From: DATEMK01 sp039914625
GTDB taxonomy: Bacteria > Bacteroidota > Bacteroidia > AKYH767-A > OLB10
Assembly: GCA_039914625.1 (NCBI GenBank)
Contig: JBDSOU010000048.1
Span: 1-19,337, forward strand
Reading direction: 5' to 3'
Length of the DNA: 19,337 bases
Of this stretch, positions 1 through 8,155 are shown one piece after another; the first letter of the stretch is position 1, and the number at the start of each line of letters is the position of its first letter. The notes under the pieces are model-generated. The model saw only the letters and a list, made by a program, of their open reading frames with translations. It had not been told where the DNA came from and searched no databases. Made by a program: the position numbers and the translations under genes.

Positions 1-765
1 CCCCGTAAAGCACCCCCTCCTCCCGATAAAATGATTGTAAGCAGCCCTTTCGTAAAAAAGGAATTTAGTTTTGATGACCTGCTTACCCTCCAAAATAAAA
101 ACCTTACTGAAGAAGAACGCACCAAATCAGAAACCTGGATGAAAGACATTCAGCAGCCTGCATCAAGAGTCAATCTTAGTTTGTATGATTCTCTTGCCGG
201 AATATGGGACCAGAAAAAAATATTTGCATTGTCTGCCTATTATTATGAACAAAAAGCCACAAAAGACAAAACAGAGAAAAGCTACATCAGCGCTTCTTTC
301 CGTTTCTTTGATGCGTATAAAAACGCCAGTGACAGTTCTTTGAAAATAAACATGGTTGACAAGGCAATAACCAATTATACAAAAGTGCTTGAATTGAATC
401 CTGACAACCTTGATGCAAAAACCGACCTCGCCATTCTCTATGCCGAAGCAACTCCCGATCCTATGAAAGGAATCATGATGCTGCGCGAAGTAATTGCCAC
501 AAATCCAAATCACGAAAATGCTCAATTGAACCTGGGATTTCTTTCAGTAAAATCCAGCCAGTACGAAAAAGCATTGGAACGATTTGATAAAGTGCTTGAA
601 ATAAACCCCAAACATATTGACGCTTACCTGCTTAAAGCACAGGTTTACGTTCAAATGAATGAAAAACAAAAAGCAATTGATAACTTTGAAAAATATAAAA
701 AGCTGTCAACCGACCTGAATATGATTCAGGAAGTGAATGAATACCTTGCCGAATTGAAAAAATAA
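1..765 (+). CDS. TPR-repeat protein, 5' end cut by the window
   Basis: The frame is open from base 1 (PRKAPPPPDK before the first ATG at 31), so that ATG is probably internal and the gene begins upstream. A short proline-rich stretch is followed by a helical region and then by two to three tetratricopeptide repeats over the last ~140 residues. The repeat hallmarks are AITNYTKVLELNPDNLDA, a degenerate middle unit, and YEKALERFDKVLEINPKHIDAY. TPR repeats form a protein-binding superhelix. No enzyme motif is visible, so the partner is unknown. It precedes a tiny ribosomal-type protein and an RNase E/G gene on the same strand. From general familiarity, TPR genes are often found near the RNase gene in Bacteroidota, but I could not check this. 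The TPR assignment is firm and the cellular role is not. Confidence 0.85.
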   Translation, partial: PRKAPPPPDKMIVSSPFVKKEFSFDDLLTLQNKNLTEEERTKSETWMKDIQQPASRVNLSLYDSLAGIWDQKKIFALSAYYYEQKATKDKTEKSYISASFRFFDAYKNASDSSLKINMVDKAITNYTKVLELNPDNLDAKTDLAILYAEATPDPMKGIMMLREVIATNPNHENAQLNLGFLSVKSSQYEKALERFDKVLEINPKHIDAYLLKAQVYVQMNEKQKAIDNFEKYKKLSTDLNMIQEVNEYLAELKK

Positions 766-803
766 TAATTGAATTGAACATTAAACTTTAAACTTCCACA
801 TAT

Positions 804-893
804 ATGCCCTCAGGAAAGAAAAGAAAAAGACATAAAATGGCTACGCATAAGCGTAAGAAAAGACTTAGAAAAAACAGGCACAAAAAGAAATAA
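804..893 (+). CDS. AURKAIP1/COX24-domain tiny basic protein (mS38/bS22-like), 29 aa
   Basis: A 29-codon ORF begins MPSGKKRKRHKMATHKRKKR and ends in RHKKK; more than half of its residues are Lys, Arg or His. I recognise this as the very short AURKAIP1/COX24-domain protein (Pfam PF08213) that is almost invariant across Bacteroidota. The family includes mitochondrial ribosomal protein mS38, and similar short basic proteins bind bacterial small subunits at the decoding centre (bS22). A ribosomal role is therefore likely here but inferred. The only in-frame upstream context is AT-rich, and the ATG follows an A-rich stretch, as is usual in this phylum. The gene sits 38 bp after the TPR gene, and a strong hairpin terminator follows 12 bp after the stop. 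It is easily missed because of its length. Confidence 0.85.
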   Translation: MPSGKKRKRHKMATHKRKKRLRKNRHKKK

Positions 894-905
894 TCTGTTT
901 TAAAC

Positions 906-959
906 CAGTGATGGTGTGTCAGCATGCCTTACCATCACTGTTGCATTTTACGTTTTTTT
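906..959 (+). terminator. Intrinsic terminator after the tiny basic-protein gene
   Basis: A perfect 10-bp inverted repeat (CAGTGATGGT at 906-915 with ACCATCACTG at 931-940) encloses a 15-nt loop. T-rich sequence follows, including a run of seven T at 953-959. The position just after the stop codon at 893 fits a terminator for the upstream genes. The longest T run begins 12 nt past the stem, so efficiency may be moderate. Confidence 0.65.
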
Positions 960-1006
960 AGATTGGTTGATTCTCTGGTATTTAAAGGAGAAATCATTTT
1001 TAAATT

Positions 1007-1038
1007 CTGTGTATTACCAAACGGGTAACACAGTTTTT
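1007..1038 (+). promoter_or_regulatory. Hairpin plus T-run just upstream of the RNase E/G gene
   Basis: CTGTGTATTACC (1007-1018) pairs with GGTAACACAG (1024-1033), with a 2-nt bulge and a small loop, and TTTTT follows at 1034-1038. It lies 34 nt before the GTG start. It could be a second terminator that insulates the RNase gene, or a 5'-UTR structure. Some RNase E genes are autoregulated through their leader, but the sequence alone does not decide this. No clear TAnnTTTG promoter was seen between it and the gene. Confidence 0.45.
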
Positions 1039-1072
1039 ATGTTTATATATTTTTAATTAAAACAATTTTAGA

Positions 1073-2626
1073 GTGAACAGTGAATTAGTAATTGATTCAT
1101 CAGGTTCCGAAGTCAACATTGCGTTGCTGGAGGAAAAAAGACTGGTTGAATTAAGTAAAGAAAAAAAAGACAACAACTTTTCAGTTGGCGACATTTATTT
1201 GGGCAGGATTAAAAAAATCATGCCCGGTCTTAATGCCGCATTTGTTGACATCGGTTATGAGAAAGATGCTTTTCTTCATTATCTCGATTTAGGTCCGCAG
1301 CTGCGTTCATTAGTCAAATACATGAACGACACCACGGGCAAAAAACAGTTAGAGCCGATGCTGAATAATTTTGAATGCGAAAAAGACATTGAAAAAACGG
1401 GCAAGATGACTCAGGTGCTGTCCAACAATCAATGGCTGATGGTGCAAATAGCGAAAGAGCCTATCTCAACAAAAGGCCCGAGAATAACTTCCGAAATATC
1501 GCTGGCCGGAAGATTTGTAGTAATGGTTCCTTTTTCAAATATTGTTTCTATTTCCTCAAAAATAAAAAGTTCCGAAGAACGTACACGTTTGAAAAGATTG
1601 GCAATGAGCATAAAGCCGAAAAATTTCGGTTTAATAGTTCGCACAGTTGCCGATGGAAAAAAAGTTGCTGAATTAGACGCTGATATTCAAGACCTCATTT
1701 CAAAATGGACCAGTGCTTATGAATTAATGAAGGTTGCCAAGCCACCGCAAAAAGTTTTGGGTGAAATGGATCGCACGTCCACCATTTTGCGCGACATGCT
1801 CAACCCTAATTTCAATGCCATTCATGTAAATGATATTGCTGTAGCAGAAGAGATAAAATCCTACATCCGCACCATCGCTCCCGAACAGGAGGAAATTGTA
1901 AAATTCACAAAAAGCAAGGTTCCCATTTTTGAAAACCTCGGAATTGACAAACAAATAAAAGCTCTTTTCGGGAAAACGGTAAACCTTCCAAACGGTGCGT
2001 ATCTCATCATTGAACACACAGAAGCCATGCACGTCATTGATGTAAACAGTGGCGGACGAAGCCGTAGCGGAGATAACCAGGAGAACAATGCATTGCAGGT
2101 AAACCTGATGGCAGCAAAAGAAATTGCACGTCAACTACGCTTGCGCGATATGGGTGGCATTATCATCATTGATTTTATTGATCTGCACACCACACAAAAT
2201 CGTAAAGAGCTTTACGACTGTCTCAAAGATGAAATGAAAAAAGACAGGGCGAAACATACCATTCTTCCCCCCAGTAAATTCGGTTTAATTCAACTTACAC
2301 GCGAGCGCGTGCGCCCCGAAATGCAGATTGAAACCGTTGAAAAATGCCCCGCATGTGACGGCACCGGTGAAATCAAAGCAAGCCTTTTATTATTGGATGA
2401 CATTGAAAACAACATCCGATATTTTGCAGAAGAACAAAACGAAAAATCTCTTTTACTCAAAGTACATCCCTTTCTTGAATCTTATATTAACAAAGGACTA
2501 TTTTCATCCATCGTAAAAAAATGGAAACGAAAATACAAGAGCAAAATAAAAGCAGAAGCCGTAACCGCGTATCATTTAATGGAATATCATTTTTTTAATG
2601 GGAAGGGTGAGGAGATAAAAATTTAA
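1073..2626 (+). CDS. rng: Ribonuclease E/G family endoribonuclease
   Basis: This is an endoribonuclease of the Rne/Rng family (517 aa, close to RNase G length and lacking the long RNase E scaffold tail). It would cut single-stranded RNA in rRNA maturation and mRNA decay in the cytoplasm. An S1-type RNA-binding domain begins near residue 36 (VGDIYLGRIKKIMPGLNAAF) and has an insert at about 75-115. The catalytic metal site is clear: DVNSG at D323 and IIIIDFIDL with D367. The Zn-link CPAC is at C425 and C428, inside the canonical CPACDGTG stretch. The start is GTG at 1073: the conserved NSELVIDSS N-terminus follows at once and no better upstream start exists. A hairpin lies in the leader. The membrane-related methyltransferase gene 46 bp downstream is on the same strand. 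RNase G is preferred over RNase E because of size. Confidence 0.95.
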   Translation: MNSELVIDSSGSEVNIALLEEKRLVELSKEKKDNNFSVGDIYLGRIKKIMPGLNAAFVDIGYEKDAFLHYLDLGPQLRSLVKYMNDTTGKKQLEPMLNNFECEKDIEKTGKMTQVLSNNQWLMVQIAKEPISTKGPRITSEISLAGRFVVMVPFSNIVSISSKIKSSEERTRLKRLAMSIKPKNFGLIVRTVADGKKVAELDADIQDLISKWTSAYELMKVAKPPQKVLGEMDRTSTILRDMLNPNFNAIHVNDIAVAEEIKSYIRTIAPEQEEIVKFTKSKVPIFENLGIDKQIKALFGKTVNLPNGAYLIIEHTEAMHVIDVNSGGRSRSGDNQENNALQVNLMAAKEIARQLRLRDMGGIIIIDFIDLHTTQNRKELYDCLKDEMKKDRAKHTILPPSKFGLIQLTRERVRPEMQIETVEKCPACDGTGEIKASLLLLDDIENNIRYFAEEQNEKSLLLKVHPFLESYINKGLFSSIVKKWKRKYKSKIKAEAVTAYHLMEYHFFNGKGEEIKI

Positions 2627-2672
2627 CACCCCTGATCCAAAAGAAGGGCTATTTATAAAATATTTTTAAAAA

Positions 2673-3608
2673 ATGAAAAAATGGATACTGAAAGCTATTG
2701 TTCAGAAAACAATTTCGTTTTTGCCTTTTAAGCACAGAATTAATTTTTTATTTCAGAAATATGTTACCAAGGGACTTTTCTTAACTGACATCTATTTTGA
2801 AGATCGCCTCATACATGCTTCCAATCATTTAAAAGGGTATCAGAAACTATCCGGCAAAAATATTCCGGCCAAAGCACTTGAGCTCGGTACCGGATGGTAT
2901 CCTGTTGTACCTATCACATTATTTTTATGCGGTGCTGACGAAATTCATTCCATTGATGTTGCAGAATTAACCAACAAAGATTTTCTGATAACAACACTTG
3001 TAAAGTATGTTCATTATTTGAACAATCCTTCAAAGAAAAAATTATTTACAGGATTGCCTTTGATAAATATCAGAATAAAAATTTTAAATGAACTGCTTAC
3101 TAAAAAAGATTCAACATCATTGAATGAAATGCTCTCTTCTCTGAATCTGAAATATAAAGTTACAGATGCAACCAAAACAGATTATCCTTCCGGTTATTTT
3201 GATCTTGTAAATTCCAACAACACTTTTGAACATATTTATCCAGAAGTGCTGGAAAAAATTCTACTTGAATTTAAAAGAATAACAAAACCCATCGGAGGTG
3301 TCATGTCACATTTTATTGACCTTTCTGATCACTTCGCTCATTTTGATAAAACAATCACCATTTATAATTTCTTAAAATTTTCCGATAGCAAATGGAAATG
3401 GATCAACAATTCGATTCAACCAATGAACCGGCTTAGAATAAATGATTACTTGGAAATTTATCGGAAACTAAATATCCCGGTAACTCAAATTCAAAACAGG
3501 AAATTTAATATTGAAGAAGTAAAAGCAGTGGATGTTGCAGAGAAATATAAAAGGTATTCATTGGAGGATCTGGCAGTGAGCCATTCGTATGTTTTCTCGA
3601 AATTTTAA
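2673..3608 (+). CDS. Class I SAM-dependent methyltransferase
   Basis: This 311-aa protein has a Rossmann-type methyltransferase core. Motif I is ALELGTGWYPVVP (residues 68-80). An acidic residue after beta-2 follows in IHSIDVAE (91-98). A motif resembling the Methyltransf_11 signature sits at 165-188 (DATKTDYPSGYFDLVNSNN, then TFEH). Residues 1-60 are helical and basic, without a clear signal peptide, so it should act in the cytoplasm or at the inner membrane face. The acceptor cannot be read from sequence. Because glycosyltransferase genes follow it, modification of a sugar, polysaccharide or lipid is a reasonable inference. The start ATG at 2673 is preceded by A-rich sequence. The gene lies 46 bp after the RNase gene and ends 16 bp from a convergent lipoprotein gene, with no obvious terminator between them. 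Confidence 0.75.
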   Translation: MKKWILKAIVQKTISFLPFKHRINFLFQKYVTKGLFLTDIYFEDRLIHASNHLKGYQKLSGKNIPAKALELGTGWYPVVPITLFLCGADEIHSIDVAELTNKDFLITTLVKYVHYLNNPSKKKLFTGLPLINIRIKILNELLTKKDSTSLNEMLSSLNLKYKVTDATKTDYPSGYFDLVNSNNTFEHIYPEVLEKILLEFKRITKPIGGVMSHFIDLSDHFAHFDKTITIYNFLKFSDSKWKWINNSIQPMNRLRINDYLEIYRKLNIPVTQIQNRKFNIEEVKAVDVAEKYKRYSLEDLAVSHSYVFSKF

Positions 3609-3624
3609 CCTGAACGAATAAGGC

Positions 3625-4161
3625 TCAATTCTTTTCTTCGAACTGAATTTCCAGATCATCAGTAAGCAAGCCTTCTTCTGCCTGATTTAATAAATAAATT
3701 TTAATCACTCCTTCCGGATTCAGGTTAGGCGGTAAATCATAATTAAACGAAACAGGAAACCATTCACCTGTTCTTATTGTAAATTCATCCGTTTTGCCAC
3801 CGTTCCAAAAAACAATGCTGTCTTTTGTATCTCTTACTTCTAAAACAACCTTAGCCCATGCCTTCGGATTTTCGACTTTGATCCATGCTTTGATAGCCAC
3901 TTTTTTTAGTCCTTGGGCACTAATTTCATTAATTTTTGAAACAAAGGTTGTACTGAAAAGGTGATCTTTATCAATCTTGCACGCAAATTTTCCTGAGTGA
4001 GCGATACACCTGATTATGCGAGGATCATCATACCAGCCATGAGCAGTTTCATAATCATTCGCATAGTAAAGATTGTTTTTAAATTTATCTTCTTTATGAG
4101 AACAACTGTTAGTAAGGAAAAGGCATACGCATAAAACTAATAAATTACTGGTTTTTTTCAT
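3625..4161 (-). CDS. Putative lipoprotein with a beta-sandwich domain
   Basis: I do not recognise a named family. The protein starts MKKTSNLLVLCVCLFLTNSC, a lipoprotein signal peptide with the likely lipidated Cys at residue 20, so it should be anchored in an envelope membrane. The mature ~158 residues are beta-rich, with AHSGKFACKID, KAWIKVENPKAWAKVVLEV and a final DDLEIQFEE. That pattern recalls jelly-roll, carbohydrate-binding-module-like domains. Sugar binding is only an inference. A longer reading from a TTG at 4185 exists, but it would overlap a perfect TAnnTTTG promoter element at 4183-4190, so I place the start at ATG 4161 (178 aa). It is convergent with the methyltransferase gene and divergent from the GT2 gene at 4315. 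Confidence 0.65.
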   Translation of the reverse strand: MKKTSNLLVLCVCLFLTNSCSHKEDKFKNNLYYANDYETAHGWYDDPRIIRCIAHSGKFACKIDKDHLFSTTFVSKINEISAQGLKKVAIKAWIKVENPKAWAKVVLEVRDTKDSIVFWNGGKTDEFTIRTGEWFPVSFNYDLPPNLNPEGVIKIYLLNQAEEGLLTDDLEIQFEEKN

Positions 4162-4182
4162 AGGATACACTTTTAACAGAGG

Positions 4183-4190
4183 CAAATGTA
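4183..4190 (-). promoter_or_regulatory. Promoter -7 element (TACATTTG) of the lipoprotein gene
   Basis: Read on the minus strand, TACATTTG matches the Bacteroidota -7 consensus TAnnTTTG exactly. It lies 21 nt upstream of the ATG at 4161, giving a short leader of about 15 nt. No good TTTG -33 element was found at the expected distance, so the call rests on the -7 box and its position. Confidence 0.45.
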
Positions 4191-4314
4191 AAAATTATTG
4201 GCTTAAATAATTAAAAAACTAAAATAATAAACAATATTTTACCAACAGAAATTTATAAAAGATTATTTTTACCCGGTTGCAAAATTAACCGATAGCTCTT
4301 CTTTAATTTGGAAA

Positions 4315-5040
4315 ATGGACGCCATAAAAAAACTTTCGATAATTATTCCTGCTTATAATGAAGCAAAAACTATTCACTTGATTCTTGATAAGGTTTTAAA
4401 AGTCAATCTTACTATGAATATTGAGAAGGAAATTATTATTGTTAATGATTGCTCCTCTGATACGACCAAAGAAGTTATTGAAAAATATATTTCAGAACAT
4501 ACCGCCAATAATATCAGGTTATTTAATCAGGAATATAACAAGGGAAAAGGAGCGGCATTGCATAAAGGAATTCAATTGGCAACTGGTGAATTTCTTATTA
4601 TCCAGGATGCCGATCTTGAATATGATCCTGAAGAATACAATTTACTTTTAAAACCAGTTATTGATGGTTTTGCAGACGTGGTTTACGGATCAAGATTTAT
4701 GGGAGGGAACCCGCACAGGATTTTATTTTTCTGGCACACGATAGGCAATAAATTCCTCACCGCGTTTTCAAATATGTTTACCAATCTTAATTTATCCGAT
4801 ATGGAAACATGTTACAAGCTTTTCAATACAAAAATTATTCAGTCAATAACACTAACGGAAAAAAGGTTTGGTTTTGAACCTGAGGTAACGGCAAAGGTTT
4901 CCCGGGTAAAAAAGATCAGGGTTTATGAAGTCGGAATTTCTTACTACGGTCGTACATATGAAGAAGGAAAGAAGATTGGCTGGAAAGATGGCTTCAGAGC
5001 GTTATATTGTATTCTTAAATATAACATATTTAAAACGTAA
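4315..5040 (+). CDS. GT2 glycosyltransferase, dolichol-phosphate mannose synthase-like
   Basis: This 241-aa GT-A fold enzyme probably transfers a sugar from a nucleotide sugar to polyprenyl phosphate at the cytoplasmic membrane face. Visible motifs are IPAYNE (11-16), VNDCSSD (43-49), KGKGAAL (76-82), the metal-binding DAD (98-100, in QDADLEYDP), and SDMETCYKLF (161-170), which is typical of DPM1-like enzymes. No C-terminal membrane segments are present, as in the short soluble DPM1 class. The sugar cannot be read from sequence. The gene is followed after 24 bp by a GT-C-like membrane protein, suggesting a donor-maker and donor-user pair in one operon. A -7-like box TTAATTTG (4303-4310) ends only 4 nt before the ATG, so the transcript could be leaderless. 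The lipoprotein gene diverges upstream. Confidence 0.88.
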   Translation: MDAIKKLSIIIPAYNEAKTIHLILDKVLKVNLTMNIEKEIIIVNDCSSDTTKEVIEKYISEHTANNIRLFNQEYNKGKGAALHKGIQLATGEFLIIQDADLEYDPEEYNLLLKPVIDGFADVVYGSRFMGGNPHRILFFWHTIGNKFLTAFSNMFTNLNLSDMETCYKLFNTKIIQSITLTEKRFGFEPEVTAKVSRVKKIRVYEVGISYYGRTYEEGKKIGWKDGFRALYCILKYNIFKT

Positions 5041-5064
5041 TCTTTCGGACATTAAATATGCTGC

Positions 5065-6471
5065 ATGAATGCCCTTGTAAATTTTAAAAAGACGGATGCA
5101 TGGAAATATTTCCCTTATCTCATTGCGTTCATTTATCTCCTTTATTGTATTTTTTATACGTATGAAAGGATCTTAAATATTGATAACAGCTTTTATCTTT
5201 TTCAAATAATTAACAGCGGGAGCTTTAATTTTTCAGAAAAGAGATATGGAAATTGGCTATCGCAGCTTCCTGTAATAGTTTTTCTTAAAATGAATTTCAG
5301 CTTGAAAAGTCTAGTTTATATTTACTCTATTAGTTTCCCGTTCCTATATTTATTAATAATATGGTTATGCAGTGCAGTGTTAAAAAACAAAGCAGCAGCA
5401 CTTGCGGTTATACTAAGCTTAATTTCTGGTGTGGCCTATAGTTTTTTTCACCCTGTAACAGAAACACATCAGGCGTTGGCTTTATCATGCCTGTTATTTG
5501 CCGTATTGACTTCGGTCCGCTTTGAAAAATCAACTTATGGTTTTTATGTACTTTCACTACTTATTGAAATATGGTGTTTGGTAACCCATCCGATAGCAGT
5601 TTATACCGTTTCGTTTGTTTTAGCTCTGGCTTTTATTTCAACGCAAGCGAAGAGAAAATGGTTCCTGATTTTATTTTCATTTGTACTTCTAATGACACTA
5701 TTAAGAGTTTCCATATTAAAAGAGCCGTATGATGCGAGACAGTATGATGAACTTTTTAAATTTAACAGCCTGATTGGTGATTTTTTTGACTTATTCCCTA
5801 TCCGTTACCTTATCCGTCAATACGATACTGTTTATGTGGCACCAAGTATATTAATCACAACCTCAATCATCGCGAGCCTGTTTAACAGAAAATACATGGA
5901 GCTTTTCATCTGCATGGGATTTTCATTATGTTTAATTGTTTCAACCGTGATAACTTTTAATAAAGGGGATACAGATGGCATGATGGAAAAAGCATTTATG
6001 CCAGCTATTTTTATGTTTGCAATATTATTTTCAATTAATTTTTATGAAAGTTCGAAAGGTAATCTATTCTTGTTTTTTTCATTGGCAGTCTCTTGTTTTT
6101 TTTCATTCAAAGAAATAGTACATCGAAGCGAACCATTTACAAAACGCCTGGCAATGCTGGAAGGCATCAGTCGCTACCAGGCTGAAAACAACATTCCGAA
6201 GTTGATAGCCAATTATTCGGATTTTGATTCAAATATTTTAAAATTTAATGAATGGTCCACATCTATTGATGTACTAATGTTAAGCACATGTAAACTCAAT
6301 CAGCCTGTCACACTTTTTCTCACTGACGATAAGAACAGGTATTATATTGAAAAGGACGCGAACCTTTTATTTTTATGCTTAGTATGGTGGCCCTATTGGG
6401 ACAAGGACGACTTAAACTGGATATATTTTAAAATTGCTTATGCACCTTATAAAGTTTATACTAAAATATAA
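5065..6471 (+). CDS. Multi-pass membrane protein, probable GT-C glycosyltransferase
   Basis: This 468-aa inner-membrane protein has roughly nine to eleven hydrophobic segments. It begins with a short basic cytoplasmic N-terminus and a membrane span at about 16-34. The first external loop contains an acidic position (ILNIDNSFYL, D40) where GT-C enzymes keep their catalytic Asp/Glu. The non-membrane C-terminal part (~350-468) is presumably periplasmic. GT-C enzymes use polyprenyl-phosphate sugars, so the DPM1-like gene 24 bp upstream is its natural donor supplier. The overall architecture supports GT-C but I do not recognise a named subfamily. ATG 5065 is used because the nearby ATG at 5058 runs into a stop after nine codons. 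The gene is convergent with the T9SS protein gene, 16 bp apart. Confidence 0.6.
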   Translation: MNALVNFKKTDAWKYFPYLIAFIYLLYCIFYTYERILNIDNSFYLFQIINSGSFNFSEKRYGNWLSQLPVIVFLKMNFSLKSLVYIYSISFPFLYLLIIWLCSAVLKNKAAALAVILSLISGVAYSFFHPVTETHQALALSCLLFAVLTSVRFEKSTYGFYVLSLLIEIWCLVTHPIAVYTVSFVLALAFISTQAKRKWFLILFSFVLLMTLLRVSILKEPYDARQYDELFKFNSLIGDFFDLFPIRYLIRQYDTVYVAPSILITTSIIASLFNRKYMELFICMGFSLCLIVSTVITFNKGDTDGMMEKAFMPAIFMFAILFSINFYESSKGNLFLFFSLAVSCFFSFKEIVHRSEPFTKRLAMLEGISRYQAENNIPKLIANYSDFDSNILKFNEWSTSIDVLMLSTCKLNQPVTLFLTDDKNRYYIEKDANLLFLCLVWWPYWDKDDLNWIYFKIAYAPYKVYTKI

Positions 6472-6487
6472 CTTAGCTGTTTAAAGA

Positions 6488-8155
6488 TTAATGCATCACA
6501 GCAAATCGTCCACCGCTTTTGATGAACTCTCCGGAAAGTTTCCAGCAATAAATTCCTTGCTCAACTTGTGAGGTATTTAGTATAAACCGCTCTTTTGAAT
6601 TAATATGGTCTTTAAAAAAAATCAACCTGTTGTACATATCATATATACCTAAATTATAATATTCATGAATATCGGAATTGAAAGAAAAATTCACAATATT
6701 GGATGCAGGGTTCGGGTAAACCAGAATAACCGGGTTATTTGCCTTGGAAAGCGTATTGAAACTCGTTATAAACACCGGAAAGTTGATTCTCCAAAGCGAT
6801 TCAGTTCCGCTGAATCCGAATTCTATAATGTACATATTTGTATCCAACAAGACAGCATCAACCGGTTCAAGAAAGCCTTCTGCTATTTTATAAGCATGGA
6901 AAAGGTAAGTATCGTCAGCAGTATCCTTTTCCATTTTCAGCATGAGCAGATCTTCTGATTTATCATTAAACGGAACAAGTAACGGTGAAGCATTATTCAG
7001 CGTACTGTCACCACGGGTATAGCTGAGCACAAAACCATTTCCACGCAAATCACTTCCTAAAATACTATCCCTGTCAAATGTAAGTCCAAGGGGCGAGCGG
7101 TGAGGTGTAAAACTGTAAATAGTATCGCCAATTGCGGCAGCATTATAAGTAACCCCGGTAATGCTATTTCGCAAAAAGGAAGCATCTGGACCCAAGTTTT
7201 TGCAAGGCATTGTCAATTGTAATCCTGTCGGAATTTGGGGAAATGAAGGATCATTATGAAATGCTCCATTCAACCAGGCAAGGCTATTGTGGTTTAGCAA
7301 CGAATCAGTTGTTGGGTCATACCCTGCAAATTGTTGAGGGTTATAAGCACCACCCATCATCCATGGGAAGCCATAATATTTACCAGGACGCAGCCAGTTC
7401 AGTTCATCTTCCATATCACGATCGCACGAATTTTCAGCACCAAACAAATCGCCTGCTGCATTGTAAGCAAAATCAAAAGTGTTACGGATACCACGCGCAA
7501 GTACAAGACCTGCCTGATCAAGAGCAAGCGAGTCATTAGGAATAATGAGATTGATTGCTATTGTAGGAATCTGGAGAATAACCGATGTTACAGGAAGGTT
7601 TCTCAATCCTGGATACATTCCGTTGCGTGTTTCTACTTCTCCGTGATCTCCGCGCGACCCACTGCACAAAAAAAGAGTGTCTCCGCTCAGATTAACGGTC
7701 AGTCCGCTGAAATAATGATCCCATGCATTTGCTGTTTCATATGGTACTGTCTGGGCGACTGTCGTCCAATTGCGCTGATAGCCGGTGAGAAGTTTACCTC
7801 TCATTATAATACCAGTGGTTAAAGGCGAGTCGGGCTGGAGATTACCAGAAACATATAAACACGAATCATAAAATGCCATTCCCTGCATCCTGTCAATACC
7901 ATGATTTGCTTTAGTATATAAGAGTGTATCAGTGCCAAGGCCATTCACATCAAGATTCACTTTGTAAATGTTACCGCTTATAGTAGCACAATAAAACGAA
8001 CTGTCAATATTATTGTAAGCGATTCGAAGGGTTCCCGGATGTATGGTCATGACTTCCGTTATAGAAATATCAGGACGTAACGGAACAGGTGATTGGCCTT
8101 TGGCTAACCAGCTATTGACGACTAGAACACAGATTGTAGAAATATAAAGTTTCAT
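6488..8155 (-). CDS. Secreted glucose/sorbosone dehydrogenase-like beta-propeller with T9SS sorting domain
   Basis: The 555-aa protein has a signal peptide (1-20, cleavage near AKG/QS) and then a beta-propeller of the soluble PQQ-dependent aldose dehydrogenase/sorbosone dehydrogenase type (PF07995-like). The best signature is ARGIRNTFDFAYNAAGDLF (220-238) with ENSCDRDMEDELN and PGKYYGFPW (241-265), matching the family pattern RGLRNP...DELN...PGxNYGWP. A conserved-type His is at 147 (DHYFSGLTV). Residues ~478-555 form a type A T9SS C-terminal sorting domain (YPNPASN near the start, GIYCWKL later), so the protein should be exported through the outer membrane and processed or anchored. The usual RNP is RNT and HNGG/HxGG is not intact, so PQQ activity is uncertain. 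It could be a binding propeller. It is divergent from the island's second block. Confidence 0.85.
   Translation of the reverse strand: MKLYISTICVLVVNSWLAKGQSPVPLRPDISITEVMTIHPGTLRIAYNNIDSSFYCATISGNIYKVNLDVNGLGTDTLLYTKANHGIDRMQGMAFYDSCLYVSGNLQPDSPLTTGIIMRGKLLTGYQRNWTTVAQTVPYETANAWDHYFSGLTVNLSGDTLFLCSGSRGDHGEVETRNGMYPGLRNLPVTSVILQIPTIAINLIIPNDSLALDQAGLVLARGIRNTFDFAYNAAGDLFGAENSCDRDMEDELNWLRPGKYYGFPWMMGGAYNPQQFAGYDPTTDSLLNHNSLAWLNGAFHNDPSFPQIPTGLQLTMPCKNLGPDASFLRNSITGVTYNAAAIGDTIYSFTPHRSPLGLTFDRDSILGSDLRGNGFVLSYTRGDSTLNNASPLLVPFNDKSEDLLMLKMEKDTADDTYLFHAYKIAEGFLEPVDAVLLDTNMYIIEFGFSGTESLWRINFPVFITSFNTLSKANNPVILVYPNPASNIVNFSFNSDIHEYYNLGIYDMYNRLIFFKDHINSKERFILNTSQVEQGIYCWKLSGEFIKSGGRFAVMH

Noticed and set aside
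163..525. Minus-strand frame of 120 codons inside the TPR gene
   Set aside because: It is antisense to a clearly coding frame with TPR repeats, and shows no recognisable domain.
1724..2134. Minus-strand frames inside the RNase E/G gene
   Set aside because: They lie opposite the conserved catalytic region and have no family signature.
4162..4185. N-terminal extension of the lipoprotein gene from TTG 4185
   Set aside because: It overlaps an exact promoter -7 element and puts extra residues before a good lipoprotein signal peptide starting at ATG 4161.
7210..7822. Plus-strand frames opposite the T9SS propeller gene
   Set aside because: They overlap the propeller signature region on the other strand; their composition is that of shadow frames.
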